A stretch of DNA of 64,000 nucleotides, taken from contig CM035163.1 in assembly GCA_020205615.1 (NCBI GenBank), positions 135,193,575-135,257,574 on the forward strand. Reading direction: 5' to 3'. Every line of letters begins with the position of its first letter. Positions within the stretch are counted from its first letter, which is position 1. Shown here piece by piece: positions 33,625 through 45,016 of this stretch. The translations under genes were made by a program, and so were the position numbers. The stretch comes from Panax quinquefolius. Lineage: Eukaryota; Streptophyta; Magnoliopsida; Apiales; Araliaceae. The notes under the pieces are model-generated. The model was not told the DNA's origin and made no database searches. It saw only the letters and a list, made by a program, of their open reading frames with translations.

Positions 33625-36424
33625 TGTAAGACCCCACTTTTATGAATAAAAATGAATTTTTTATAATTATCATTTTGAATATTATGGAGTAAATTTGATA
33701 TAATGTTATAATTGTGGGTAATATTTACAAATTTTGCAAAGTATGCAAGTGGTTATATAATATTCGATTGGTTGGGAATATTCGTTTTAACAGAGAATAT
33801 TCGCATAACCACATAATCATTGGTAGACCTATTAACGAAATTATTGTTTGATTGAGAAAACGACAAAATATTTTATGAAAATAACTTGCGGAAGTTTTAC
33901 CGTAATCTTTGTTGAACTACTCGGTAGTAAAATTACGATGTCGTGTGGTTGCATAGTAGTACACGGTATTGATTATCGATGCTTCGTGAGAGAGTCATTC
34001 GGTTTTATTCAATTATTGCTATAGTAATTGTTGCGTAGTATCTCACGTTATTTGATTCAATTATTGTCGATATTTTATATATTATTAAATCAATAATTGA
34101 GACGACAAAGTTATTAATATTATTATTTGTAATATTAACGATGTCTTAAAGTTCAGTCAAGGAGAGGTTAGGTAATTGCGCGCCAGTGAGGAGAAATCCT
34201 TACCTAAGGCCCTCTTTCCAGGAGCGACACAGTCGATTAATATTGTGAATTGTAATAAAATGATAAATATTGTTAAAAATATTGAGGATATTTTATGATG
34301 TATTTGTTATAAATTGGCTTATTATTTGAATTTCCACTTACCCATTTTTTAAAATAATCAGTAGAAAATTATTTTTATAATGGCGGGGGACCCACATGTG
34401 GGGACCATTAGTGAAAATGACATTGGGGGTAGGGAAGATATGTTTGTCACGGATTTAGAAAATTGCAGGAGATGTATTATTGTTGTTATATAAGATATAT
34501 ATATATATATATATATATATAGGATGGAAAAAGGGAGTATTATATATATATATGTGTGTACAAGTTTGACAAAATTGGCATGAAAAGTCTTGGGTGGGGG
34601 AGAATTGGATGAAATGGTAGGAAGGGAGTTATTATTAGTATTATATATATATAAGGTAATCGATGGTTTATATATATATATATATATATATTATATATTA
34701 TATTTTATTTAAAAGATTTTGCTTTAATTATGGATGAGTCAGATTAAAGTAAATCAATCTGGACCGCTCATAAGTTAGTTACTATCGGTCCATTTTTCTA
34801 TAAATAAAGCTCATTCCTTCATTATTTTCTTACTTTAATTCAATTGAACTCTGAGAGAGAAAGTTATAGAGAGAAATAAGAAGAAGTCCGCTAACTTTCT
34901 TTTCCTATATCTAATTTCTTTTACTTGGTAAGGGATATTATTCTTTTGTATTCATTAAGAGAACTCCCCGTTATTCCATTTTTTATTATTCTGTTGGAAT
35001 AACTTTGTATCTGCAAGCAACCCTATACTTGGTGACATTCTTTTATTATTCTCTTTTTACTATTACATTGGAACATCATATCAAGGCGTTTTTACACCTT
35101 GGACCAGGTTCCGCTTTTAATTATTCATTATTCTCGTTGGAATATCGTGTTTGTCTATACGCTGTAATTCACGGTTACTGCTTTTAATTATTCATTTATT
35201 ACATTGGAATATCATATCTGTATATATGCATGGGACTGGTTCCGCTTTTAATTATTTATTATTACATTGGAACATCCCGCTTGGTATGAATTTCACCTCG
35301 ACTGGTTCCGTTATTATTATTCTCATTGGAATAACTCCGTTTGGCGCTGATACCACATGCATGGTGATTTCTTTTGTTATTCCATTCGTTATTATACTCA
35401 ATTGGTTAAAATTTTGACTTATACTCCATGAAATTAGTGGAATATCCTTGATATTTCAAGGCTTCATCTAATATCTTTTCATGGAAATATTCTTCTGAGC
35501 ATTCTTGAATTTTACACCACAAAACAATATCTTGTTGATAATTGGAGCGTTATTGGTTCCTGGACAAATTAATTCTTGAACTTGTTTTATTAAATTCATA
35601 TATCATTGTCATCATCCTCATATTTATATTATGTTGAAAGTCATCTCGGCACATGTAGTGCATAGATGGACTTGGTATGATTATGACCAGGGATTATTCG
35701 GTATAATCATGACCGTAATGTTACAAATGATATGGTAAAAGTCCTCATTAGCCCATAGTGCATTGATGGACAGTTGTTGGCATGATCATGACCATTGATG
35801 AATACACAAATATCCTTGGCCAGTAAGTATGGGAATTTGTGGTCGTGACCTAATGAATATCCTTGGCCATAGTGCAGGGATGATGTGGATTATTTATTTA
35901 GCTGAGTCTCAGCGATAAAAGTGATGAAAAACTTTTTAAATCATAAAAGATAGTAGATTTTATTCTCTACTTGACTCTTTTAATGGATTGTTTATTCCGC
36001 TGCAGTTAAACTTGATGTCTATTGTATTTTATCAGTTTAACATTGTTGAAGACTAATGAAAATTTATTCTGCATTATCTTAGTTATAATATTTCTTGCTG
36101 GACTAGTTAAGCTCACCCTTTCTTTCACTGTTCTCTTCAGGAAATGAGAACGTAACTGGGACGAGTCGGGGAACGGAGTGATTATCCAGATGATAGTATT
36201 AGCTAGTAGTCCTCACTATTCCGTTAAATAGTGTGACAATAAATATAATGAGGACTTATTTGTGTTTGAATACTGTCTAGAAGACAATATTCGAATTAAA
36301 ACTCATTGTATATATTTTGTCGTATCTTACACGACTGTTGTATAATTAGTTTGTATTTGTATTCAGTACCATGAAAGTGGCGACTCAGAATAGGTGATGT
36401 ATACCTATTTTTAGGGGCGTCACA
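33625..36424 (+). repeat. E2 5' LTR (group B)
   Basis: 2800 bp. The first part, including about 34060-34270 (GAGAGGTTAGGTAATTGCGC), aligns with group C LTRs (compare 48770-48850). From about 34700 on (AAAAGATTTTGCTTTAATTA, the ~70-bp minisatellite, the GGCCCGTAGTGCA array) it aligns with group A. TA microsatellites lie at about 34495-34520 and 34540-34555. Confidence 0.88.
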
Positions 36425-36426
36425 GT

Positions 36427-36438
36427 TGGTATCAAAGC
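36427..36438 (+). other. E2 primer-binding site
   Basis: TGGTATCAAAGC two bases after the LTR end, identical to E1. Confidence 0.75.
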
Positions 36439-36613
36439 TTAGGGATATGATCCCTGGCTAAGATGTGAGACAAAAACTAGGTGGGGAGAGATGGGGAATT
36501 CTTTATTTAAGATGACCAAATTTAAGTTTATTTGGTATTTAATTGGTCTGATGCGAGTAAAGAGATAATATGTGATATGTTATTTAACCCTTGTTTTGTG
36601 GCAGTATTTAAAA

Positions 36614-37770
36614 ATGACAACCGAGAATGTTGAGAATATCAATGGAGCACAGGAGACCGTTAAGTCTCCACAGATCAATAATCAGGATAATGTGCATCAG
36701 GAAGGCGACAATCCTCAGGCAAACAACAACACTGGACAAATGATAAACGATGGAATGTTCAGAGGCTTTATGCAATTCATGCAAAATCAGGCAATAGCAG
36801 CTCCTGTCCAAAATGCTGGTGGAAACCCTAGCAACTCTCGGACGATCACTGCTAAGCAGTTCAAGGAACTGGGACCACCGGAGTTTATTGGAGAGCCAAA
36901 ACCACTTAAGTCGGAGACGTGGATAAAATAGATTACCAAGATATTTGATGTCTTGGGATGCTCCGAGGAACAAAAGGTTCCCTTTGCCACTTTTATGTTG
37001 CGAGGAGAGGTAGATTACTGGTGGGAATCTGTAAAGCGTACTCAACTGCCGCATACTTGAAGATGACTTGGGAGAAGTTCGAGAATCGTTCAATGACAAG
37101 TACTTTCCGAAAGTATTCGTCACTTGAAAGAGGTAGAGTTCATTAAGTCGAACAAAACAACATGATCGTGTCGCGATCTGAAGCCAAGTTTGCCAAGTTG
37201 TCCCGTTTGTGTCCCATTTGGTTGATAATGAGGAGAGAATGACGCGAATGTTTTAAGAGGTTTGAAACACGAGATACGTCGATATCTTATCTCTCATAAA
37301 GCGTGTTTGTATTCGGATGTTGTTAATAGGGCTCGCTTATTGGAGCGTGATAATGAGTCATCCCAACCAAAAGATAAAGAACCAAAGATAATGATAATAC
37401 TAGTGAGAACAGTCATCGAAGCGGTGACAATAAGCGTGGAGGGATTCAACATGCCAGAAATGGTAACCACTTTGGTGGTAATCATAGCCAAAACAATAAG
37501 AATGGACATTTCAAGAAGAGGAGATTTAACAATGATGGAAAGACGTCAACATCAGCACCTGTCGTTAAGGAAGGAGAACGACCACCTATCATATGCTTCA
37601 AGTGTAGGGGAGAGGGACACATCAGTCCCAACTATGCGATGCCATCCAAAGCATGTTACAACTGTGGAAGAGAAGGTCACCTGGCCCGATTTTGTCGTGC
37701 ACCAAAGACAAGTCCAGCTGGGATGGGGGCATCAAAGGCCGTCCCAGAAAAGTCAAAGTCGGTAGTGCAA
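36614..37770 (+). pseudogene. E2 gag
   Basis: The ATG at 36614 opens 106 codons (to TAG 36929-36931) of gag: an Asn/Gln-rich N-terminus, then KQFKELGPPEFIGEPKPLK. The stop replaces the CAG read at that place in E1, a C-to-T change in a CHG site. Beyond it the capsid is traceable in other frames, with small indels at about 37050-37200, and then the Gly/Asn-rich tail. Two CCHC knuckles lie at about 37590-37695; the second (CYNCGREGHLARFC) is intact. Confidence 0.85.
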
Positions 37771-38266
37771 GGGAGAGCGTTTGTTGTAACCTTCGAAAAA
37801 GCAAAGAACCCGAACGAGGTCATAACGGGTAAGCTTATCATAAACTCTAGCGAAGTTTATACCTTATTTGATACCGGTTCTACCCATTCTTTTATTTCTC
37901 CTATTTGCGCTCAACGTTTAAATTTGACTCCGGAGAAATTGGACTTTGACTTATCTGTTGAAACTCCATTGGGAGAAACCTTTATTACATCCACGGTTTA
38001 TAAGCCTTGTTTGGTTCAAATCGGTACCCTCACATTATCTGTCGATCTTATTTCATTAAAAATACTTGGATTTGATGTGATTCTAGGGATTGATTGGTTA
38101 ACTACTCTTCATGCAAAAATTAATTATTTTCGTAAGGTTGTTAGCTTTCATATTCCTAACCAACCTATTATGCGAATTCAAGCAACCAAACCATTAAAAT
38201 CAATCACTGTCATCTCAAGCCATAAAGCTATTCGTTTATTAAAAAACGGATGTCAAGCTTTCTTAG
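37639..38266 (+). pseudogene. E2 zinc knuckle and protease, cut by solo LTR S1
   Basis: An open frame from the second knuckle through a linker to the aspartic protease ([20 protein letters not shown], about 37863-37922; [12 protein letters not shown] about 38070). It is interrupted after GCQAFL by S1; the sequence resumes at 41047 after the CTTAG repeat. Protease residues look intact. Confidence 0.88.
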
Positions 38267-41046
38267 TGTGACGCCCCCAAAATAGGTCCATTCCATCCAA
38301 CCCATTCTGAGTCGCCAAATACATGGTACAGAAATAACTACAACTTTATTATTACAACATATAAATTGTGAGTTTAAATATAGATATTTCCATCTAGACA
38401 ATATCCACACGCAAATAAATCCCCATCATAATTATTGATACATTATTTTAGAAAAATGGTGAGGACTACTAAACAACTCTCTCTAGAACCTTCATTCCAT
38501 ACCCCATTAGTAGTACTATTACATTCTCGCCTCCCGAGAAGAAAAAAATGGAACAACAAGGAAAAGGGTGAGCTCAACTAGCCCAGTAAAGAACATTATG
38601 ACTAAGATAACATAGAGCAAATTATCGTTAGTCTTCCACAGGGAAAAATCTAATAGAATACAATAGACAACCAGTTTTAAATCAATCTTCGCAGCGGAAA
38701 TAATAATTCATTAGAAGAGTTAAGTAGAGAATGCAAACTACTATCTTCTATATATGAATTTAAAAGTCCATCGTCGATATTTTATCCCTGTAACATCAAT
38801 CAATATATATCTGGAATCAAATATTCATCTTTGCACTACAGGCCAAAGATATTCATCGATTAATCATGTTCATCTAAACACTTGTTCATCTTTTGCACTA
38901 CGGGCCAAAGATATTAATCGATCGATCATGTTCATCTCAACACTGCTTGTTCATCTTTCCACTACGGGCCAAAGATATTCATCAAGAAATCATTCATCTT
39001 TTACACTACAGGCCAAAGATATTCATAATATCATCATTTAGGGGACCCAGGATGATGAAAAATATTTTAAAGGAAACGAATCCAATGAAACAAAAGAACA
39101 ATTATTAAGGATTCATATTTTAAACAATCCAAGTTCAAAAATACTTCATAAGTAATCAGAGTGGAGTAAAATTCAAGAATGATCAAAACATGGATACAAT
39201 CAAAGCTAGTATCCATAGTAGATATTTTGGACAAAAAGAAGAAATTTAATTTTTCGGTAAATAGTGCCGTATTCGTGAATAGTGTCGTATACGTGAATAG
39301 TAACTCCGACACCAAAAGATAGAAATTTCACAAAAAACATCTTCACGCTTCGTGAATAGTACTCATGAATAGTAACTCGTGAATAGTAACTTATGAATAG
39401 TAACTCATGAATAGTAACTCGTGAATAATAACTCGTGAATAGTAACTCCGACATGAAAAAGTTCCAAATTTGATAAAAATTTCCAACCAATATTTCGGCA
39501 TAATGATATTGAAGAAATAATATCATTTTCGAATAAAATAACATCCCTTACCTCGAAAAGACAATCTTACAGTTGAAACAGGATATAAAGTATGACTTGA
39601 ACTTGAACCAAGTATAGCAATACTCAAAGTATACTCAAAATACTCTCAAGAATACGCTCGATAATATAGAGAGAAAACTTCGATTTACGGTGTGATTTTC
39701 AATTCTAACCTAAGCACCTATTTATAGAAAAATGCTTAGAACACCAAAGCGAAAAATTTAATATAATATTAATATTTACAAAACACATTCCTCGCCCACT
39801 TTGAAATCTGATTTCACCACCAAGCACATGTTAAAGATGGCCACCAACATTTGAAAAACGTTTTTCTTAAAAAACATAATTAAAACTTCAAAAATTAATT
39901 ATTTGAGCTTGAAACTTAAATAATTCATAATAAATAGCTCTTTTATCAGAAAAATTCAAAACTCATTGAATTTCCATAGGAAATTCCATTATCTAAACTT
40001 TGCGAAGGAAGTTTTCCAAATTCCAAATGTAAATTAACTTGAAATCCTGAAGCAGGCGATTTTGTTTATAATCAAATTTGGTCGATAATTGTGTCCACCA
40101 ACACACAAAATATGTATTAAACATTTTATGCCACAAAAATACTCTTCCTCCTCATATACTCATATATCCCACATTCATTATAAAATATCACCGTTAATAT
40201 ATTATTAAAATAATATATTTAAATGAATTATTTTATCGAGAAAAAGATAAAATATTAATTTTCAACAATTGTCACATTAAAATTTTTCTCCATCTATATC
40301 CACATAAAATCAATATTTTCCTCATCATATAAATCAATTATTAATTATTCACAAATAATATTACGAGAATCACAACCTTGGCAACCACGGTAGTTCAGGA
40401 AAGAGGGGCTTTCAATAAAGGATCTCTCCTTCTTGCACGCAATTAGGTGACCAAACCTCTCCTTAGACAAAACTTTCTAGACATTGCCAATAATGTTATC
40501 CAATAATATTATTCGGATAATATGAATTATTGCTCAGATAATGGAAAATACTATGTAATGACAATTTATTAAAACAACGATAATATAAAATATCAATGCG
40601 TGAATTATTGAAACAATAAAATAAAATCTTTGAGCGATAAATTCTTGTAACAATTATTGAGTAGTGCCTTCTTACGTAAGAATCAATAATTGGTGCAATC
40701 TGATGTCTATCTTCTTCAACAACGCGGCGTATTAGTGTGTTTTAACCCACGGGTATTCCAACAATATAATTCGGTAACAACTATGCCGTTATTTATAAAC
40801 AACTTATATTTGTCGTTTTCTTCATCCAATCGCTTTCTAGTTATGGGGCCCACATATATGGTCGCTGCTTGTCATTGCACGAATATTCCCCAAGAAACAA
40901 TAATGAATATTTATAACCACTTGCTTATTCGAAATATTTGCGTATTTTACCCATAACTATCCACATTAATCAAATCAACCCTTACTACTTCAAAATAATA
41001 AATAAAGGAAAATAAATTTCATTTATTAATAATTTGGGGTCTTACA
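38267..41046 (-). mobile_element. S1: solo LTR (group C), reverse orientation, TSD CTTAG
   Basis: 2780 bp from TGTGACGCCCCC to GGGGTCTTACA, i.e. TGTAAGACCCC..GGGGGCGTCACA on the minus strand. CTTAG at 38262-38266 and 41047-41051. No internal region is attached, so it is the product of recombination between the LTRs of an inserted element. Its sequence matches the E3 LTRs. It splits the E2 pol gene. Confidence 0.9.
39340..39452. repeat. GTGAATAGTAACTC minisatellite in group C LTR
   Basis: About seven consecutive 14-15 bp units of the type GTGAATAGTAACTC with small changes. Counterparts: about 50340-50415 (S2), 52408-52580 (E3 5' LTR, reverse complement) and 58288-58445 (E3 3' LTR). Absent from group A and B LTRs. 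Confidence 0.8.
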
Positions 41047-41051
41047 CTTAG

Positions 41052-41971
41052 CTCATGTCACGGATCTAAACAAAAATACGTCAATTTTGAATGATATTTC
41101 TATTGTTAATGAATTTCCTGACGTATTTCCTGAAGAACTTCCCACCTACCCACAGTGAAATTTAATTTTGTATCGACCTTGAACCAAGATTACAAAACTC
41201 ATTTCAAAGCCCCATGTCGAATGGCTCTATTGAACTTCGAGGAGTTAAAGACCCAACTGCGAGGAATTGTTAGACATTGGCTTTATTCGTCTAGTACTTC
41301 TCCTTGGGGTGCTCTGTTACATCTATTCGTGAAAAGAAAGAGCGGGAGTATGCGACTTTGTATTGATTATCGGAAGTTGAATCATGTCACCATAAAAATA
41401 GGTACCCATTACCACGTATTGATGACTGTTTGACCCGATTCACAAGGAGCCAAATTCTTTTCAAAGATTGATCTTCGTTCCGGATATCACCAATTGAAGA
41501 TTAAAACCAGATGACATTCCAAAGACGGCTTTCAGAACTCGGTACGGGCATTATGAATTCCTAGTCATGTCCTTTGGATTGAATAATGCTCCTGCTGCCT
41601 TCATGGATATGATGAACCGAGTATTCAAGGAATATTTGGATCACTTTGTGGTCGTCTTCGTTGATGACATCCTCATATATTCTAAAACCCGTGAAGATCA
41701 TGAGCAACACTTGAGGCTGATACTCCAAAAACTTCGTGAATATAAGCTTTATGCCAAGTTGAAGAAATGCGAGTTCTGGCTTGAGGAAGTAGCATGCCTT
41801 GGGCACGTGGTATCAAGTCATGGAATATCTGTTGACCCAGCAAAAATTGAATCTATTCAAAGCTGGGAGCAACCAAAATCAGTGATCGAAGTACGTAGCT
41901 TTCTCGGTTTAGCTAGTTATTATCGGAGATTCGTGGAAGGATTTTCTCGAATCGCTACTCCACTAACTTAG
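41052..41971 (+). pseudogene. E2 reverse transcriptase
   Basis: The continuation after S1. The first half (41052-41560) is recognisable but frame-broken: SSTSPWGA and [14 protein letters not shown] in frame, [14 protein letters not shown] in another. The second half, 41567-41971, is open for 134 codons, with the catalytic [10 protein letters not shown] (about 41660) and the thumb to [21 protein letters not shown]. Versus E1, CTTCAGG reads CTTCGAGG (41235) and CTGCAGG reads CTGCGAGG (41257), both one-base insertions at CAG. Confidence 0.87.
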
Positions 41972-42740
41972 CTAACTCGGAAAGATACAAAGTTCGGTTG
42001 GAGCAAGGAATGTGAGAAGAGTTTTCAAGAACTCAAGAAGAGACTCATTTCAAAGACTGCTACGACAATACCATCTCTGGCTCGGAGGGATTTGTCATAT
42101 ACAAAGGATGCTTGAACAAATGGTTAGGATGTGTTCTCATGCAACATGGGAAAGTCATAGCCTATGCCTCTCGGCAACTCAAAGAATATGAGAGGAATTA
42201 TCCTACTCATGATCTAGAGTTGGCAGCTGTTGTCTTCGCACTAAAGATTTGGAGGCATTACTTGTATGGGGAGAAAGTGGAGATCTTTATGGATCATAAA
42301 AGCCTTAAATATTTCTTCACTCAAAAGGAACTCAACATGCGACAACGACGTTGTCTTGAACTGTTGAAAGATTATGATCATACCATCCAATACCATCCTG
42401 GAAAAGCAAACGTTGTAGATGACGCATTGGGTAGAAGATCATATGCGGGTACGAGTGTGATATTGTCAACGCAAAGGCCCATTCGGTATGACTTGCAAAG
42501 GATGGAGATAGAGATAAAGACTCCAGGGACCCATGTGATGATGGCAAACATACGAGTAGAACCGACTTTAATCGATAAAGTTAAAGTCGCTTTGCTCGCT
42601 ACGAGACACAGGAGGCGATGCGTATGAGGAAGAAAGTACAAGAAGGTGCGATACCGGAAGCAATAATCAATGAAAAATGAATACTTCGAGTCAACTCCAT
42701 TCTTTGTGTTCCTAACGACCCTAAGATAAAGTATAAAATC
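41972..42740 (+). pseudogene. E2 RNase H and start of integrase
   Basis: After a frame-broken link (41972-42110), the frame 42112-42627 reads [77 protein letters not shown] and [12 protein letters not shown]: the RNase H end and tether common to gypsy elements. Indels follow at 42600-42740. Confidence 0.85.
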
Positions 42741-43480
42741 ATGATGGAGGCGCACAACACACCGTTTGTAATCCATCTTGGGAGTACCAAAATGTATCAT
42801 GATCTTCGACATACATTTTGGTGGAGCAATATGAAGAGAGAGATAGCGTTGTTTATCTCAAGGTGTTTAACCTGTCAACGAGTCAAGGCGGAGCATCAAG
42901 TACCAAAATGTCCATTGCAACCACTTGAAATTCCAGAATGGAAGTGGGAGCACATTACCATGGATTTCGTTACTGGTCTTCCCAAGGTTTCTCAAGGCAT
43001 AGATACAATTTGGGTCATTGTTGATAGATTGACCAAGTCTGCTCATTTTTTACCAATACGAGAAACTTATACACTTGAACGTCTTGCTCGTATGTACAAA
43101 AATGAGATTGTAAGACTGCATGGTATGCCAGTATCCATAGTTTCTGATCGAGACCCAAGATTCACTTCACGATTTTGGATTAGTTTGCAAAAAGCTATGG
43201 GCACAGATTCTGATTTAGTTCGGCATATCATCCTCGAATTTTGGACGGACAATCGGAGAGGACTATTCAAACTCGAAGATTTATTAAGACTTTGTGTCCT
43301 TGACTTCAAGGAAGTTGGGACAAGTTCTTACAGTTGGTGGAATTTTCATACAACAACAGCTTATCAAGCAAGTATTGGCATGGCTCCATTCGAGGCGTTG
43401 TATGGAAGAAAGTGTCGTTCTCCGATATGTTGGGATGAGGTGGGTGAAGCAACGTTATTGGGACCGAGTTGAGTACGTAT
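42741..43480 (+). pseudogene. E2 integrase, nearly complete
   Basis: 243 codons: the HHCC zinc region (HLGSTKMYHDLRHTFWW, then CLTCQRV), first catalytic Asp (TMDFVTGLP), [12 protein letters not shown], and second Asp (VSDRDPRF). The third catalytic block (about 43225-43270) is out of frame between two small indels, so the Glu is not read in this frame. It continues to TAYQASIGMAPFEALYGRK and ends in a frameshift near 43470. Integrase inserts the cDNA into the genome. Confidence 0.88.
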
Positions 43481-43572
43481 GACTCACGAAAAAAGATTCA
43501 AACGATCCAAACAACGTATAAAAACCTCACAAGATCGACAAAAAGAGTTATCTTGATCTTCATCGAAAGGAT

Positions 43573-44043
43573 GTGGAATTTGATATTGAAGATCATGTTT
43601 TGTTACGTGTTGCTCCATGGAAAGGAGTTACGAGATTTGAAAAGAGAGGAAAGCTCAATCCTCGATTCATTGGGCCATTTTTAATCCTCGATCGAGTAGG
43701 AACTGTGGCCTATAGACTCGCTTTACTGCCAAGTATGTCTCGTGTTCATAACGTTTTTCACATATCTATATTACGTAAATATGTGGAAGACCCGAATCAC
43801 ATTATTGAGTTAGAACCGAACAAAATAGCGGAAGATTTAACGTATGAAGAGGATCCTGTTCAAATCTTGGATAAGAAGGAATATATTCTACGCTCCAAGG
43901 TTATACCTTAAGTCAAAGTTTTATGGAGGAACCACGATGTTGAGAAAATGACCTGGGAGTTAGAATCTGAAATTAAATCAAGGTATCCTTATCTCTTCGA
44001 CATACCAGGTATGTACCCTAATTTCGAGGGCGAAATTTCATAA
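43573..44043 (+). pseudogene. E2 integrase C-terminus and chromodomain
   Basis: The GPY/F module (FIGPFLILDRVGTVAYRL), SRVHNVFHISILRKYVEDP, then the chromodomain start ([15 protein letters not shown]). A TAA at 43909-43911 replaces the CAA read in E1; the remainder (WRNHDVEKMTWELES, YPYLFD) follows in frame. It lies just before the polypurine tract GAAGGGGAGAT (44044-44054). Confidence 0.87.
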
Positions 44044-44054
44044 GAAGGGGAGAT

Positions 44055-44975
44055 TGTAAGACCCTACTTTTATGAATAAAAATGAGTTTTTCTATAATTA
44101 TCATTTTTGAATATTATGGAGTAAATTTGATATAATGTTATAATTGTGGGTAATATTTATAAATTTTTCAAAGTATGCAAGTGGTTATATAATATTCGAT
44201 TGGTCTGAAATATTCGTTTTAACGAGAGAATATTCGCATAACCACATAATCATTAGTAGACCCCATGGCGGAATTATTGCCGGATTGAGAAAACGACAAA
44301 AATATTTTATAAAAATAACTACGGAAGTTTCACCGTTAATACCGTTGAACTACTTTCAGTAGTAAAAAATACGATGTCTGGCGCTGGTTGCATAAGAGCA
44401 CACGGTATTGATTATTGATGCTTATGTGAGAAGTCATTCAGTTTTATTCAATTATTGTTATAGTAATTATTGCATAGTATCTCACGTTATTTGATTCAAT
44501 TATTGCCGATATTTTATATATTATTAAATCAATAATTGAGACGACAAAGTTATTAATATCATTATTTGCAATATTAACGATGTCTAGAAGTTCTGTCAAG
44601 GAAAGGTTAGGTAATTGCGCGCTAGTGAGGAGAAATCCTTACCGGAAGGCCCCCTCTTTCCTGGGAACGACCTGGTCGATTAATATTGTGAATTGTAATA
44701 AAGATGATAAATATTGTTAAAAATATTGAGGATATTTTATGATGTATTTGTTATAAATTGGCTTATTATTTGGATTTCCACTTACCCATTTTTTTAAAAT
44801 AATCAGTAGAAAATTATTTTTATAATGGCGGGGGACCTACATGTGGGGCCCACTAGTGAAAATGACACTGGGGTAGGGAAGATATGTTTGTCACGGATTT
44901 TGGAAATTGCAGGAGATGTATTATTGTTGTTATATATGATATATATATATATATATATAGGATGGAAAAAGGGAG

Positions 44976-45016
<41 letters not shown>

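Noticed and set aside
38754..39315. Frames such as 38754-39041 and 39067-39544 with repeated peptide words
   Set aside because: They are translations of the LTR minisatellites in S1, seen on both strands.
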